The notes under the pieces: model-generated
What the model was told of the DNA's origin: nothing
The model's input: the letters and a program-made list of their open reading frames with translations, nothing else
The model's database searches: none
Shown: in pieces, positions 13,101 through 28,100 of the stretch
Layout: the number at the start of each line of letters is the position of its first letter
Position numbering within the stretch: position 1 is the first letter of the stretch
Assembly (NCBI RefSeq): GCF_037975245.1
Contig: NC_092577.1
Span: 34,360,898-34,424,897 of the forward strand
Source of the DNA: Apostichopus japonicus
Lineage: Eukaryota > Echinodermata > Holothuroidea > Aspidochirotida > Stichopodidae
Direction of reading: 5' to 3'
DNA: 64,000 nt
Position numbers and translations under genes: made by a program

Positions 13101-16100
13101 ACATTGGGACTGTTGCATTGCATGTATGGCTACAGTAAATGAGACTGGCAAAGAAGAAGGGGAAAATCGCGATGGTGGCAATGAAGGATCCGGTGAGTAA
13201 ATTGCCCAGAAATATGTCATTTTCAGAGGTTGCAAAAATATTCTACGTCCCAACTGTCTTGCCTGTTATTTCCATTCCCAGGGATCATTTCAACAGGTGT
13301 CGACTGAGTGTTTGTGTTTGTTTGAAAAAGTAACAGACTTTCCCGGAGGCCATTTAAACATCTGCTGTGACATTTATGCAACAAACTAAAAAAAAAAGAA
13401 AAAGTAATAGTACTCTCTTTAAAGTCCACATTGTACATATATTATATTTGAACATGACTAAATGATACTAACCTTGGCTGTCTAAATCATTGTTGTTTGG
13501 CTTTTATATGTAGTAACTAGTTAACAATCACACAATGATATGACAAGGTACTCCCACCTCCCCCCCCCCCCTCCTACATTTTTCCATTAGACAGGAATGG
13601 ATAAAAAATCTGTACGAAAGAAGCGTTACGAAGCATTTTGGATGGTAGGACAAGAAGAGAGATCATTGACAGGTCGCGGAGGGCGTAGTACATTGTTAAA
13701 AGGTTTAACAGTTGAGCAGTTTGTGGTTGGCACAGTATAGAGTGAATGTGCTGCGGTTCTGAGGAGATGGGTATCCCTGTGACTTATATTTAGGGTTTCT
13801 GTCAAAAACACTTGGTACAGGGTAGTTTTGTCTGCGTTGTTATATGGCCACTGCTCTGGGGCCCATCAACTCAGCCACAAAGGCTTCTGTATTCACTGGA
13901 GCATGAAGACTGTATGCATGCGGTGATCGAAACAATGGGAATAAATTTACCTGACAGAATCCATCCAGGTCCCTTACCTGCTCACTCTAATCTCAGGAAA
14001 AGCAAGAGTGCAGAAATTGTGGGTAGACAGGTATCTTTGTCACTCATAAGTTTTTGAGGATACAGTATGCTTCTAGCTCTTTAAATGTTTATTTACTCTG
14101 TGTTAATTGAGATGCAATATATTTGCATTGAACAGCTGGTGTATCGCTCTTGTCATTAATATATCCTTTTAACAGGATGTAAACAGTTCCTGCTGCACTG
14201 CAAATTTCAGTCTATCACAACATTTTCTGATGACCGTCGAGCTTGAAAGATAAAGTGAGTGATAATCAGACTTTGTAATAAGACCCCTCCAAAAATAGAA
14301 GAAAAATATCACAACAGAAAAACAACAATAACCCAGAAATAAGAAAGCAAAAAAAGTTTAAGAAAAACAATGGAATTGATTAATGAGTTTAGAAAGGGAA
14401 GTGGGAAAAGTTGACAAGTGTTATATAACACTACAATAGAGATAATGACCCTCATATATCTGATACTGTGTTGTAGTAAAAATAGTCAGACAGTGCCAGG
14501 TCGAGTTGGAACAGTTCAAGACCTGTGTGTTTAACTTGTAGCACACAGAACACTATCATCTTGGACATATATACCTTGGTTGTCAGTGATTTGGGCCAAT
14601 TGAAGCTACGATCAGTTGTTACATCTTTATCTTTCTTTAATCCAGGAATGTTTCATACAGCTTAATATCTCATTGGGAATTGCATTTTATCCACACTGGA
14701 TTCATTTCTACCAGCTAAAAATGTTTTTCTTTTGGATGTAAAAAATTGTCACTGGAAAGGAAGTTAGTGGGTATACTTATAATGGTGTGCTTATAGAGTC
14801 ATCAAGCTCTCTGTGCACTGTGCAGTATGTATGACAGGATTACCTGTTTGTTAAAATACTGGTAGTAATAATGTAGGATGGCCTCAGTGGTGTTGTTATA
14901 GAAAGAGCGATGAATGGACGTAAGGGTTGACCTCCGGTCACTTGTTGCTGACCATGGAGGGGGGGATGGTGGGGAAATACTTGGTGGTACATGCAATAGT
15001 GTTTCATGACATCTGAGTGAAATGAAGATCAATAAGTGAATACCAATATTGAATTATTTTGTATTTTGACAATATTTTGGGTTACCTACCTCTAGTACAG
15101 TACAGTATATATGTGTGAAGTCACTTCTCTTCAACCCGCTTCACTGTACAGTAGGCTAAGTTACAATGTAACAGTTGCTGTGGGCTTCTCCTAATGGTCG
15201 TCATCAGTATTGACCCCAAATATGCTAGGCAGTTAAATAATGGTCACTCTTACTCTAACTTCAGTAATCATTTTACTACTGTACCACCCTCAAAGCTTAT
15301 TCCCTCAAAGTATAAACTTGGGGATCTTCAATTATCTAATTTAATACTCCAGTCCCCTCAATCTCTGAGAATAATGTGGACCATTGTTTTAAGAACCACC
15401 AGGAAATTACATTCCAAAAACTTTTTAGAACTTTTACCACAGTTGCTGAAATTTGGGGCCGATACTGATCACCTTTAAAAGCATGCCCAGTACAATGTCA
15501 ATAGTATAGTAATGTGTGTACAACATGTACAGTATGCAAAGAGCATTGTCAAGTCATCTCTTCAAATGCCTGAGTTTTAATATTTGTTTGTATACTGATT
15601 TTATGTTTTTATGATGAATTTCTAAATTCCAGCTCCAATGAGAATATCATTGAAATATCTTTTGAACATTTTTGCGACTGTCGTTGGCAGTGTTTGACTA
15701 GTAGGTGGATATTGTACAGTAAAGTACTCACCTCCATGTATAGTGTTGACTCAAGTGTATGTACAGTATACACTGATGTTTAGCTACTCTCTAGGATGTG
15801 TATAGCAGAAGATGTTCTTTTAAGTTTGGCCACTTCAAATCATCTACATGCTTGTCATATGAAGTATATATATGTGTGATCCACTGGACTGATAAGAAAT
15901 GTTCAGTGTTCCTGAGTTTAGTTGATTTATAAAATGAAAGTTTCTCAACGTTCTCTCCTTGCTTGTGGATCGATGAGTGAACATTGAAATTAAGCAATCA
16001 ACCATTGATCCAAGTAAAGGAAATTTAGATGTCAACAAGCTTTCAGAGTAAATTCTTTCCTCTGAAAGGGTTAATTTGGTATCTATTTACTTTGCTCCTC

Positions 16101-19100
16101 TCATACCTGTCTCCATTGAACATGCAATTTCCTAGATTTACTTAACAATTACACTTTCCTTCGGCACTGTGCCTGTATGTAGATAGTAGTACTATATGGA
16201 AGAGTGCTTGTAGATTGTAGACAGATAACCATACTCCATCTAGTTGCTCATAATTCCCCAACCAGAATGTCACTTTTTATTTTGTAAGTTGGGAGGATTT
16301 TTTTTTGGGGGGGGGGCGAAGGGGAGGGGGGCATGCAGAATAGTTGTATGTTCATTGAAAGCAGGATACATGTGCATATACAGTACAGGCTTCATGTAAA
16401 CACAATACTGTAGTGTGTGTGGGTATTGTCACACATGTTTAGATTATAATCCAATGTGTGGCCGTGCATACAACCATGGGAACATTCATGACTCCTAAAG
16501 TAACTTGTAGGTTCTAAAAATTAACATCCACCTACAATTCATTTTTCTTTGTTCAAATAAAAAGCTTAATAATTCATTGAAACTAGTTGAAAGGTACAGT
16601 AAACACATATTTACATTTAACTTAAACTGCTGTTCGAAATGCACTTGTTACAATTCTAGCAATTTTCTGAATTTTGCAGACAATTTTGACAATACCTTTT
16701 GTCCTGTGCATCCATTACACCAAGCAAATGTAGCATCTGATTGTTTTTCAGAACATGAGAAAATAATTGCACCTCCCCTGGCAGGGATATGCAGATTCAA
16801 ATCATTTGTTCTTTGGTTTTACTGTAGTTCTATCAAAATTATGATTCACAATGTCAATATAAGGAAGCTCCACTCTCCCAGGATCATCAGATGGGACACG
16901 CAGATTGTCTAATCCTCCTTTGGTTTCCTTAAAAAGAGAAATCTCATTTGAATTTAACACTCAAAGTGTCAAAAAGTAGTCATTTTCAGGTCAAACCTAC
17001 AAGAATATTTGACTTGCCTTTGTATATTTTGTACTCATTTGATAAGGTTTTGCTGGTATTGGTGGAGTCTTAAGTTTCAATTCCATGTGGGGACTAAAAG
17101 TCACAGCACAGTATAAATTATAGCTCCCTTCACTATAAAATAGTAAAAATACACATATATCCTCTAAGGTTATTAAGAGTCAAACTTCATTCTGGCCATA
17201 CTTTCAAATTCTTTTTTTGTCACCTGATTGGTTTGTTTTGCCAAGCAGGATTTATAGTTTCTATTAGGACCATGTGTTAGGGTGTTAGGAGTTATAACTG
17301 TGTGCATAGATGAGCAGCATCTCTGCAGCCTACAGTCTTGACTTTGAAACAGCAGTGTTGTACTGTAGCTGTAGGTACAGCAGTGTGTCTGTACATGTAT
17401 ACTGTACAGGCCTGCAGTACCACACATATCCAGGTACACACTGACTGGTGGAATATTTACAAAGTACAATGTTTGCAGTGATAGGAGATGTACAAACAGT
17501 CACAGGCTCAGGGTAACAGCTACTCGTATCAGCTCCTTTTATTGTCTTGTATATATTTCTATTAATCTCTTGGTTTCTGTTTAACTAGGTATATAGCCTT
17601 AATTGTTGTCATACACTGCAGCTGTCATGCAGTGCTGCATACACCTTATGTATCACCCATCTACCAGCAACATTGCATCGTACCCTCCAAACAAAGATCG
17701 AACTTTCCAGCCGAGACTGATCGCTATATGGATACTTTTATTATTCACAGTCGAGTCTATCACTCTATAACTACGAACATGTGACAACCTCTATTTTTCT
17801 CAGGTGGAGCTTATTAAAAATCTTGGATATTGTGCTCTTGTCCTGGAAGAAGAACAATTTATGTTGTGTGCAGCTTTTATCAACTGTTTCATTCGTAACA
17901 CATTCTCGTTAAAGGTTTTCATTTAAGTGATCTATATTATTGCAGGATGGTTGCTATGGTGCCCTAATGGGTTAATTTCCATGCTGCATGGTGAAGCTTT
18001 CATATACGACACATGTATACTGTAAACAGTATATATAGTGTGATATTTGATGGATTTCATACAGAATTTTCACTCTCAAGATATGGAAAATGGAATTAAA
18101 GTTAAAATCTTATGACTTTTATTGGACCGATAAACAGCTACAGTACTTGGAAAATTCTACCCAACTCTTAACTGCACGATTGTCTGTTTGAAATTTTTCT
18201 AAACAGTTTTTATTTGACGGGAAAATGTCAGCAATGTTCCTTCGTGTCCCAGGTAAGGCTGCGTTTGATTCCGTAAGATATATCTAAAAATCTGTTATTT
18301 TAACAAACTAATCGATAAAACAGATGCTGTTAGAAATTTTATGTTTGTTTTCTTTACCGTAGGGCCTAATTTGTTTGATTATTAAGACAATAATAGAGAA
18401 GAGAAAAATTTGTATTCAAATGTACGTTTGAGCTATTTGTGTTCAAGGGATATATGAATTTGGTTTAATTACAAAATTTACGTCTTACCTGTCTCGGATC
18501 TACTGATATGCACTCTGTCATCCATCTGACCTGTATTCGAAGGAGGATTGTATTAGTTCATGGTGCATTTAAGTAGAGTGAAGACAGGTAAGTATCGTTG
18601 CTCATAAATTCCAAAAGCAGAGTAGTAACTTTTGAGGATTTCTAGGCTCATTTAGGAAGGCTACAATAACTTTAAATTCTACCAACCATTCTTGGTAGAC
18701 TCAGCTATATTGTAGAAGAAACCTCTATAAGCTGCATGCATCCTGGCTCTATGGCTTCCATGGTCTTTAAAGACAAGAAAAGTTTGTTCTCTTTTAGTCA
18801 ACTTTGGCACAAGTTACAGTCATATTGGAAGAGGCACGAAGTGCTTCAGAAGTTACTTCATAGTACAGTACCTCAATCATGATTTTTCCTACAAAGTGCA
18901 TAACAATTTCAAATTTTGTTTGGCCTTAACTTTTAGCCTACAGTAATTGTACCTTCTTGGTGCCCCACATTTCCACATTGATCATCTTGGCGACCCTTAA
19001 ATTGTGATTGTTGTGGTCTGGGAGAGGGGGCCTATGAGGGGGGGGGGGGGGAGGAGGTGGAGGTATTCCCTCACATTTGAGAAAATTTTTATAAGATTTA

Positions 19101-22100
19101 TTAAAACTGCGCAAAATGACCATGTGTTGTCACAACTTGCAACTTTTGATATAATTTAAAAGGATTGTCTGGTGGCCCAAAGAAGTTACCTTAAAAAATA
19201 GTAAATAATTTTCCAAACATGTTGTCAAAGTATGAGAACGCTAATGTTGCGTTTGACAGAGAAACGATTTTTAATCGTTATGGATAGACATTTCAAATAT
19301 GATTTGAACAGTACAATACGTGACGTCAGCTCTGCCATAGCAGATTGCGTCATAACCCACCCTCCGCACAGTACCTATACGGTAATCACAACAAAAACAG
19401 CGTTTGTATACAGATAAATTTCTTCCTTAATTTCCGGTGAAATTTCTTAAAAATTAGATATGTTTTCAAAAACTCCTTAAGCCGCCATGTACTTGAGCGG
19501 TGGTTCCGTGGTCTTTGTGTAACACAAGGTAAATTTTAACAGCAGACTCTGAGTTGTTCAGGCTGTACATCGCGCTATCCAGCTCCAACGCGAAAAATGT
19601 TCGCATGTAGGCTGTACTCAAACGTTGACAATCGGACAGTTCTGCGAAGCCTAAGCTTCTCAGTGCTATATTCTGCTCTGACAACGATTCGATCAATTTC
19701 TTCAATAATTTCCGGTGAAATTTCTTATAAATTAGATATGATTTAAAAAACTCCTTAAGCCGCAATATATGTAGTAGATCGGTGGTTTCGTGGTCTTTGT
19801 GTAACACAAGATAAGTTTTAACAGCAGGCTCTTCGTTGTTTATACATCGCGGTATCCAGCTCCAGCGCGAAGAATGTTCGCGTGTATAGGCTACTCTAAC
19901 GTTTACAATCGGACAGTTCTGCGATGACATCGATCCCGCCAAGTTTCATCTTTCGGTTTAACGAATACTTTATAAGTTTCCTTTTACTGTTAATCTGATC
20001 CGTGAATTTTATTTCAGCGATTTCGAAGAACAGTTCATGAACTGTGGTTTGAGTGTGAGTGTACTATGTGTAACGCTATACAAGTACACCAACTGAGCAT
20101 CGTAGTATATACGTTCGCGAGTATGTACGTTATATATGTGAGGCAATTCAATGTGCTTACACGTGAGTTAATTTGCTGCGGAATTGGGAGTGCTAACTTC
20201 AAGTCGCCTGTTTTGCCTATCTGCAAGCACTACATCAATCACCATATTGAAGCGTTCGAACAAACGGTACTTTTGGTGAGAAACTGGTGAATTTGAAAAC
20301 CAGATTTCTACAAGAAGAAAACTTCGAATGGGGACAATTTTTACATGGTTAGAAAGAGAAAAATAATAACTACAAGGACAATGTATCAAAATCTTCCACC
20401 AGACAATTCCTTTAAGTACAATATTTCTTCCACTTCTCTCTACAAATATCTTCAGTGCTCTTTTTTCTCCCAACTTTTTTGGTGACCTTCAGTTTCATAT
20501 TGGCGACCCTAAAAATTGGTCAGGACCCCCTGATATGAATACCGGGGTTATCAGGCACGCATCGTACAATTTTCATTAATTTCAGCTTGTTTCGCAGGTG
20601 TTATGTTTACTACCTAGTAATCTAGTTGAGTTTGATGGTATAGTTTCATGCAAAGTGGTTGTGGAATGTTCAGTATTTCAGGGTTCAATTCTGAATACAA
20701 TCAATCCATCAACAGGGACATATATGGTGCCTTACCTCATATTATATGTCATGATTGTTATCAAAATATTATCTATACCAGCCATCTTTGTGGTTGAGCC
20801 TTTTAATTGTTCACGTAGGTGTTACTTTATCCTTAGCTACTAATGCGAACATCTAAGACTTTAGTTACCCATTCTGCCGTTATCGGTGAACATCTCATGC
20901 TAAGGTCTATTGAAATAAAATGCAAGTAATACCTCTTGGCAACATTATCTAATTACGCTCAAAAGATAGGGCAACTGTAAAATATAAACCAGATTTTGGT
21001 TAAATCTTGGAATTCTTTCCTGTGGCCATCAGGTAGATATCAGAGTGACCCAATTGGTTAATTTTAAAAATTAATAATTTTTCTTGAGAAATTGATAAAG
21101 GTACAGAAAAGTGCATTGCTGTTTGCTACAAAAAGTAGCAAAGTCACAAATTAAAATATATCACATCTTTATGACATTTTTTTTTTATTTAGTTGATTAC
21201 AAACTGTATTCAATAATTAACACACAGAGAAACTGTTGATCAGCAGTCTGTGAACAGAACTGTTTTTTTTTCTCTGGCGACTGGATTTAATTGTGCCAGG
21301 GTCTGTTCTTGTCTACCTTTGTGCAGGCAGTGGGTTTGAATGGACCATTGTTGTGCGAGTGGGTGAATTGTTTAATAACCGATGGGGTGATTCTATAGAG
21401 CGGGGAAGACCCCATTGAATAGGCACTCGAGCCTTGGGTAGAACTAATCAATAAAAAACATGTAAACAGGAGCAGCCGATTTATATTTTGAAAAAAAGTC
21501 AGTTGCAGCTTAAAGTGTATTTAAATACATCTTTGGCAGAGATTCGTAAACACGCAAAGCTACAGGTTGTCCAGAAGTGTGGTTCTGGTGTTTTTAGAAT
21601 TGTGCACTGCTAAGGAGAGTAGGGTGACTGTGATCCATATAAAAGTTTAAATTTTTGTTGTGAATAAAGGAGACTTTAAGCTGATTACAGAGATTAGAAA
21701 CCAGCTGTTTCAGGTGAGCTACTGTAGACTACAGTTTGTATGTTAATGTAAATGAACAATAGTTAGAGGTGTATGTGAAGGGATATGTGTGTAGAGATAT
21801 ATATATGTATGTAGGGATATATGTGTAGTGATATATAAGTGTGAAGGGATATGTGTGTATATAGGGATATATGTGTGTATAGGGATATATGTGTGTATAT
21901 ATATGGATATGTCTTTGTAGGGATATGTGTGTAGAGATATATATATATGTATGTAGGGATATACAGTATGTGTGTATAGGGATATATGTGTGTATATATA
22001 GGGATATGTCTTTGTAGAGATATGTGTGTTAAGATATGTGTTTTTAGGGATGTGTGTAGAGATATATATATGTATGTAGGGATATATGTGTAGTGATATA

Positions 22101-25100
22101 TAAGTGTGAAGGGATATGTGTGTATGTGTATATATGTGTGTATAGGGATATATGTGTGTGTATATAGGGATATGTCTTTGTAGGGATATGTGTGTTAAGA
22201 TACTGTATGTGTTTTTAGGGATGTGTGTGAAGGGATATATGTATGTATGTAGGGATATATGTGTAGTGATATATAAGTGTGAAGGGATATGTGTATATAG
22301 GGATATATGTGTGTATAGGGATATATGTGTGTATATATAGGGATATGTCTTTGTAGAGATATGTGTGTTAAGATATGTGTTTTTAGGGATGTGTGTAGAG
22401 ATATATATATATATGTAGGGATATATGTGTAGTGATATATAAGTGTGAAGGGATATGTGTGTATATAGGGATATATGTGTGTATAGGGATATATGTGTGT
22501 ATATATAGGGATATGTCTTTGTAGAGATATGTGTGTTAAGATATGTGTTTTTAGGGATGTGTAGAGATATATATATGTATGTAGGGATATATGTGTAGTG
22601 ATATATAAGTGTGAAGGGATATGTGTATATAGGGATATATGTGTGTATAGGGATATATGTGTGTATATATAGGGATATGTCTTTGTAGAGATATGTGTGT
22701 TAAGATATGTGTTTTTAGGGATGTGTGTAGAGATATATATATGTATGTAGGGATATATGTGTAGTGATATATAAGTGTGAAGGGATATGTGTATATAGGG
22801 ATATATGTGTGTATAGGGATATATGTGTGTATATATAGGGATATGTCTTTGTAGAGATATGTGTGTTAAGATATGTGTTTTTAGGGATGTGTGTAGAGAT
22901 ATATATATATATGTAGGGATATATGTGTAGTGATATATAAGTGTGAAGGGATATGTGTGTATAGACGGATATATGTGTGTATAGGGATATATGTGTGTAT
23001 ATATAGGGATATGTCTTTGTAGGGATATGTGTGTTAAGATATGTGTTTTTAGGGATGTGTGTGAAGGGATATACAGTATGTGTTTGTAGGGATATATATT
23101 TGTGTGTAGGGATATATGTTTGTGTAGAGATGTGTCTGTGTATGTGAGTGTAGGGATACTGTACATGTGTGTGTAAGGATATGTCCCTGTCGAGTTGATA
23201 AAGCTCCTTTGGGCGTAGTAAATCTAGAGATTGAAGAAGACATAAAGTGACAATGGAAAAACTGACTGGAAAATGGAAAACAGTGAAAAAGAAGCTCACT
23301 GGTTCCAATACTGTTCTGATAAAGTATATGCACGAGAATGTTGGAGCAAATAAAATAAAGCGTTAAGATGACCAACAGCTTTAACTCTGAATTCATATAG
23401 AGATAATTATATATAAAAAAATATAAAGAAAGAAAAATTAAAACAAAAAAAACAGTGAAAACCAGAAATCCCTTTACTGTACCTCAGTTGTTAGTATTAA
23501 TGTATATATATTGTATGAGTTTTTGACTAAAGTGCATGTAGAGTCGCAGGTGTGTGAGTGCCTGCAGAGGATTTAGGTAGTTAATTAGAAGTGCAAGATA
23601 ACTGTTGTGTTCAGTGCCACCTATCAGCTGCTGATAGCAGCAGTACAGACAGCTCTGAATTTATTTGCTGATTATTTGCTGATAATTTCTAGCCATGCTG
23701 TGAGAGTGGTTTGTTCAAGTACAGCTTACCGTTTTATAGTCTACAGTACTAAGCTGCGCTGTCATACATTGCCATTTAGCATTATACTGAGCTATTTATA
23801 CAAAAAAAATGTTATGTCATGGTTGCCTGTGGGTTTTTTTTGCAATTACTGCCAGTTCCTGTTCTTTCTTTAGATAACTTTAATGAATTTGCATAATTTA
23901 TTAGTCATTGATGTGAGACATATTAGTAACATTTTTTATTGGTGGTACTACCGTGGTACAGTAATGGTGATATTTTTGTTTCTTTATGATATCATTTATG
24001 ATTATCAGTGAACAGAAGAACAATTTTAAGAGATACTGTAATAACAAAAAGTATAACCTTGAGTCCAAAAGGACTCAAAGGAATACAACTAGAAACAGTT
24101 GTCGGTAAAGACTGAACATTACATTGACGATAAAATGATTTATTTGCTTAATTTTGAATTTGCATAATTTATAAGTCATTGATGTGAGACATTTTAGTAA
24201 CATTCTTGATAGGTGGTACAGTAATTGTGATCATTTTGTTTATTTATGATATCATTTATGATTATCAGTGAACAGAAGAACAATTAATCTGAGATAATAA
24301 CAAAAAGTATAACTTTAGTTCAAAAGGACTCAAATGAATACAAAGGAACCGTTTTCGGTAAAGAGTGATTAAGTTGACGATAAAATTTGTTATTTGCTCA
24401 CCTTTATGCTATTTTGGTCATAAATGTACAATTAAACCATATATATATGATAGTTTTTTTTGTATTTTCCCCAATGCAGTAAAAGATTATATTTCAATGT
24501 GCCTTGCCTTGTCTGAAATTCCATTCATGTTGTATTCCAGTAGCACACCAGCCTAGCACATTCAGCTCAAAATTAACTGTACATACACAGAAGAACGAGC
24601 AAGCCTGGGGCTGTTTGTATTAACTCAAACAGTTTTAATTTGTGAGCACCTTATGAAATAAGGAGGATTTACTATTATATGTTAGGTTTCATTTAATATG
24701 GAAACACTGAAAATAATGGCATGAAAAAAGGAACAGATTCAACAGAGAAATTCATCTTTACCTTTAAGTCATAAGGGCATTCATAGATTGAAAACTTTAT
24801 TGTCGAAGGCGTACCATTGAAAGCTACTGTAGCTAGCATAAACTGATGCATTCAATATGTGGGACACGAATTCTGTGGGACACGAATTCTTCTGTACATT
24901 TACTTCTGCTTTTTTGCTTACCTGTCTCCTCACAACCTCAGCACTCTTGCTCTAGTCTGTTTATAGCTGGGTGGGCAAACTACGGCCCACAGGTCACATG
25001 CGGCCCGCCAGTGATTTTTTTTGCAGCCTGTGAGATGTCTCAAGAAAGAGAAAAATATCAATCTATTTTACATCATCACAAAAAACGAGCTAGCTGCTTA

Positions 25101-28100
25101 GAATTTATCAGCACTAATGATGAACACTGTCAGGTAGGCGTATTATCCCCATTAATTATCAACTGTACTGTGTTGACATTATGTTTTTGTGAATACAGAT
25201 TAAGTACACACACCTACAGTATTGCTTGAAAGTACTTGGAATCAAAGTTTGAAATCAAAAGCAGGTCGTTGGTTAGGTGCGGCCCAGTCAATTTTTCACT
25301 CCTTATATCTGGCCCATTCTTTCAAAAAGGTTGCCCACCCCTGGTCTATAGTGAATAGGTAACTTTCTTAGCACTGTTCACCCAGGTTAAAGAATCATTC
25401 ATGAATATTCAGGTATATGTAATATATATAAAGGTATCTCAATAAATTTTGAGTTTTAATTGGAACAATCATACATGTGATATAATGTAGGAATCCCGCA
25501 TGTGCATGGTACATGCTTGATCAAACTTTGAACGCAAATATTTGCTTTTCTCGTGGCATATTGCAACACCCAAAAATCTGGCGGGAAATTAATTGAGGTA
25601 ATATTTAATAAATTTCTTTGTACCAGATGCATTTAATGAATGTTAGAAGGTGTTTCTTATCCTACAGTTTTACACATACAATTTGGATATAACATTTATG
25701 TCTAACTGTATTTCTGAATGTACTACTGTAAATGTATTTGGACCATAGTTGATCGATCGGGGCAGATTAATAGACCCTATTCTCTAGCTGTTGACCTTGG
25801 ATCATATAGATTTATTATTCTTGGGATACGTTTGAGCTGCTCATATCTGTGTTTTTGTTTACACAGTTCTACTTGTTATGATGTGTATTATAGTGAGCAA
25901 ACAGCAGTTAACTTTACAGCAAGTATATATTTAAACAATAGCCATTAAATATATACCATTTGTGAATGTTGGATACATGGGAATCATACTGTATGTTAAA
26001 ACAGTACATGAAGATCTAGCACCATATGTATCTGTTGGAGTAAGTCAAAGGAACACTCCATAAAAACATCAAGGGTGCTGTACTTTGCAAACTCGGATAT
26101 ATATCTTGACGAAACTGAAAAGGCGTACATTGTGTGTTGCATTCTAACTTCTTACGAAGCTGAACGAAATCAAGGAATCCTGGATTTATACTCTGAAAGT
26201 GGATATTATAATGAAGCTATGTACCTTCATTAATGTGAAATAATTCTTAATTGAGACATACTTACAGTATCTGAGTGCAAAAGAACAACTGGTGATAACT
26301 CAGTCGATCAGTCTCTTGTGTATATTCTGTGCGGTATATATGTGTAGCACAATACTAGGTTGTACATGTACAGTACTGTAATTGCAGGTAAGTTGTGACC
26401 TTGGATACCTGTGGAGGAGTTTTGTCCATGGCAACTGCGTTTCCTTTCCGATGTATATACTCGTTAATACAAATAAGCAGACATGCGATAATAGGGTGAG
26501 AGAGTTGCACCCAGTTGGGACGATTATTGATATAAAGGGGTACTTTCAAGCTGTGCTTGAAAGCATCAGTATGGAGCAATATAAATATTGGGAACTGTTT
26601 GAGCTGCATGATATAGGAAGACAGTATATAAGACTCATGAATATTCATGAATATTATTTTCTCGTCCAAATTGGATGCATGCCATTGGCCCTGATTTGTC
26701 CGTATGGTCATTCGTTGAATAATTCTTAGGATCGAGAAAAAAGTTTGCATGTTTCAAAACTGTAAACTGACTGTAGAAAGTAGCTCAGAGGATAAATAAT
26801 ATGATTAATGTACATACCTTTTAACATTTTGAGCAGGCCTAATGATTATAAAACAGTAAACCGTACAATCGTTCATTTACTTCATTTCTCGATTTCCTGT
26901 CTCCTCACAACTTCATATGTGGTGAACTAACAGAACATGTTGGACTATCCAGTTACATTTGCATGAATGAAGGTGCATGCAGGTGCATGAAGGTGCATGC
27001 AGTTCTAAATATATATATTACCAACTTCCGTAAGCTAGCTACTTAGTACATATGCATCAGTGAGGGTGCATACAGACTTGCTAAATATGTTACCAACTTC
27101 CGTAGGCTAGCTACGTAGTACATTTGCATCGGTGAGGGTGCATACAGTGCAAATGTTACCAACTTCTGTAGCCTAGCTAGAACATTTGCATGTATACTGT
27201 AAGAAGGAGACTTGTAAGCCTTGTCGTTCGCAAATACCCAAATCAAAAAGGTTAGGAGTTACAGTATGAATTAAAAGCTGGTGTCGATCCAAGACATCAT
27301 AGATTCCTTTTGTGGGTGTGTCATACAGTATCTGAAAACATGGAACTTGATAGAAATAGTTCACACTTCACTGCAACAGTATCAAACTACAGTACAGTGT
27401 GTGTACCGTCCTATAAGTTAATACTGAAGGTAACAAAGTGACCCGCACAAGAGATATCACTTGCTGCTGGATTTCAGCAACTACTGTATGAGCGCACAGC
27501 AGATACTCATTCAGTGGCAAATGTCCTTTTGACATGTTAAAATGTAAGACTGTGATAAACGCTTTGAGATATCTATGCCAGCATTTTTCACATATGTGAA
27601 GGGTACTTTAGACGCACCCGACTTATTGCGATAATATTCGACTTGAATTACACGCTGTCAAAATTTACTGACAGATAAAGTGTGTTTTTGAAACCAGGTC
27701 GTTCATGCATGGGGAAAAAACCTTGATCATATTTTAACAGAGGTCATGATCAAAGTTTGAAAGAATTTATATCTCACTTTAATTATACAATGATGTAGCT
27801 TATCATTTCGTCCTTCAGATCCGATATAGTCGCTTGCTTTCATGTAACTTCAAGTTCAAAATGTTCTTTTCACCAATAAATACATTAGAGCAGGGACCTA
27901 GCTAATGGAGATCTTTGCTGGTTGTTGCATAATTAATGTCCTCGGAAGAGAAATGTTACAAGTCGGGAGAAGGTCATCTGCAAAACACATCAACACTTAG
28001 CTGCTTAGATTCAAACACTCTCACATTTGATGGCTTAAGCAATATATACAGTAGACTTCTTTGCATGTTAGAATTGGGATTGAAATGGTGAAATATACAA

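Larger units (their letters stand above)
7179..13125 (+). other. Intron/upstream DNA with LINE relic and small repeats
   Basis: It contains a LINE 3' fragment (7,833-8,030), a 76-bp tandem duplication (8,929-9,080) and a TACTG-rich block (9,147-9,246). A tRNA-like or SINE-like stretch on the minus strand near 10,260-10,380 could not be assigned. The remainder is AT-rich with scattered TACTGTA motifs and no coding signal that I can support. Confidence 0.55.
13193..18937 (+). other. Intron, no supported gene
   Basis: Apart from candidate exon C there is no convincing exon. It holds a 12-base C run (13,560-13,571), G-rich tracts near 14,955 and 16,308, many TACAGTA/TACTGTA motifs and DIRS-terminus-like fragments at about 18,486-18,610. 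The ORFs at 15,194-15,478 and 16,577-16,912 show no recognisable motif and are treated as chance. Confidence 0.5.
18940..20540. mobile_element. Candidate composite repeat with internal duplication
   Basis: An AGGATTGTCTGGTGG-type block near 19,161-19,175 reappears inverted near 20,396-20,412 (CCACCAGACAATTCCT). TTGGCGACCCT occurs directly at about 18,987 and 20,503. Between them lies a 278-bp direct duplication. Base composition is more GC-rich than the flanks. This could be an old transposon or a clustered repeat; no family is recognised. Confidence 0.4.

Noticed and set aside
22195-23308. Long minus-strand ORFs of 323 and 197 codons with Tyr-Pro-Tyr-Thr-His repeats
   Set aside because: They are translations of the GGGATATATGTG satellite. 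Their repeats follow the DNA period and no gene signals flank them.
26361-26391. ATG-bearing piece before GTAAGT in phase 1, a possible fourth alternative first exon
   Set aside because: It consists of TACAGTACTGTA repeat sequence, so the match is likely chance.
26355-26750. Overlapping ORFs of 131 (minus) and 115 (plus) codons
   Set aside because: No motif, splice context or homology that I can name. Mutual overlap suggests a chance stop-poor stretch.
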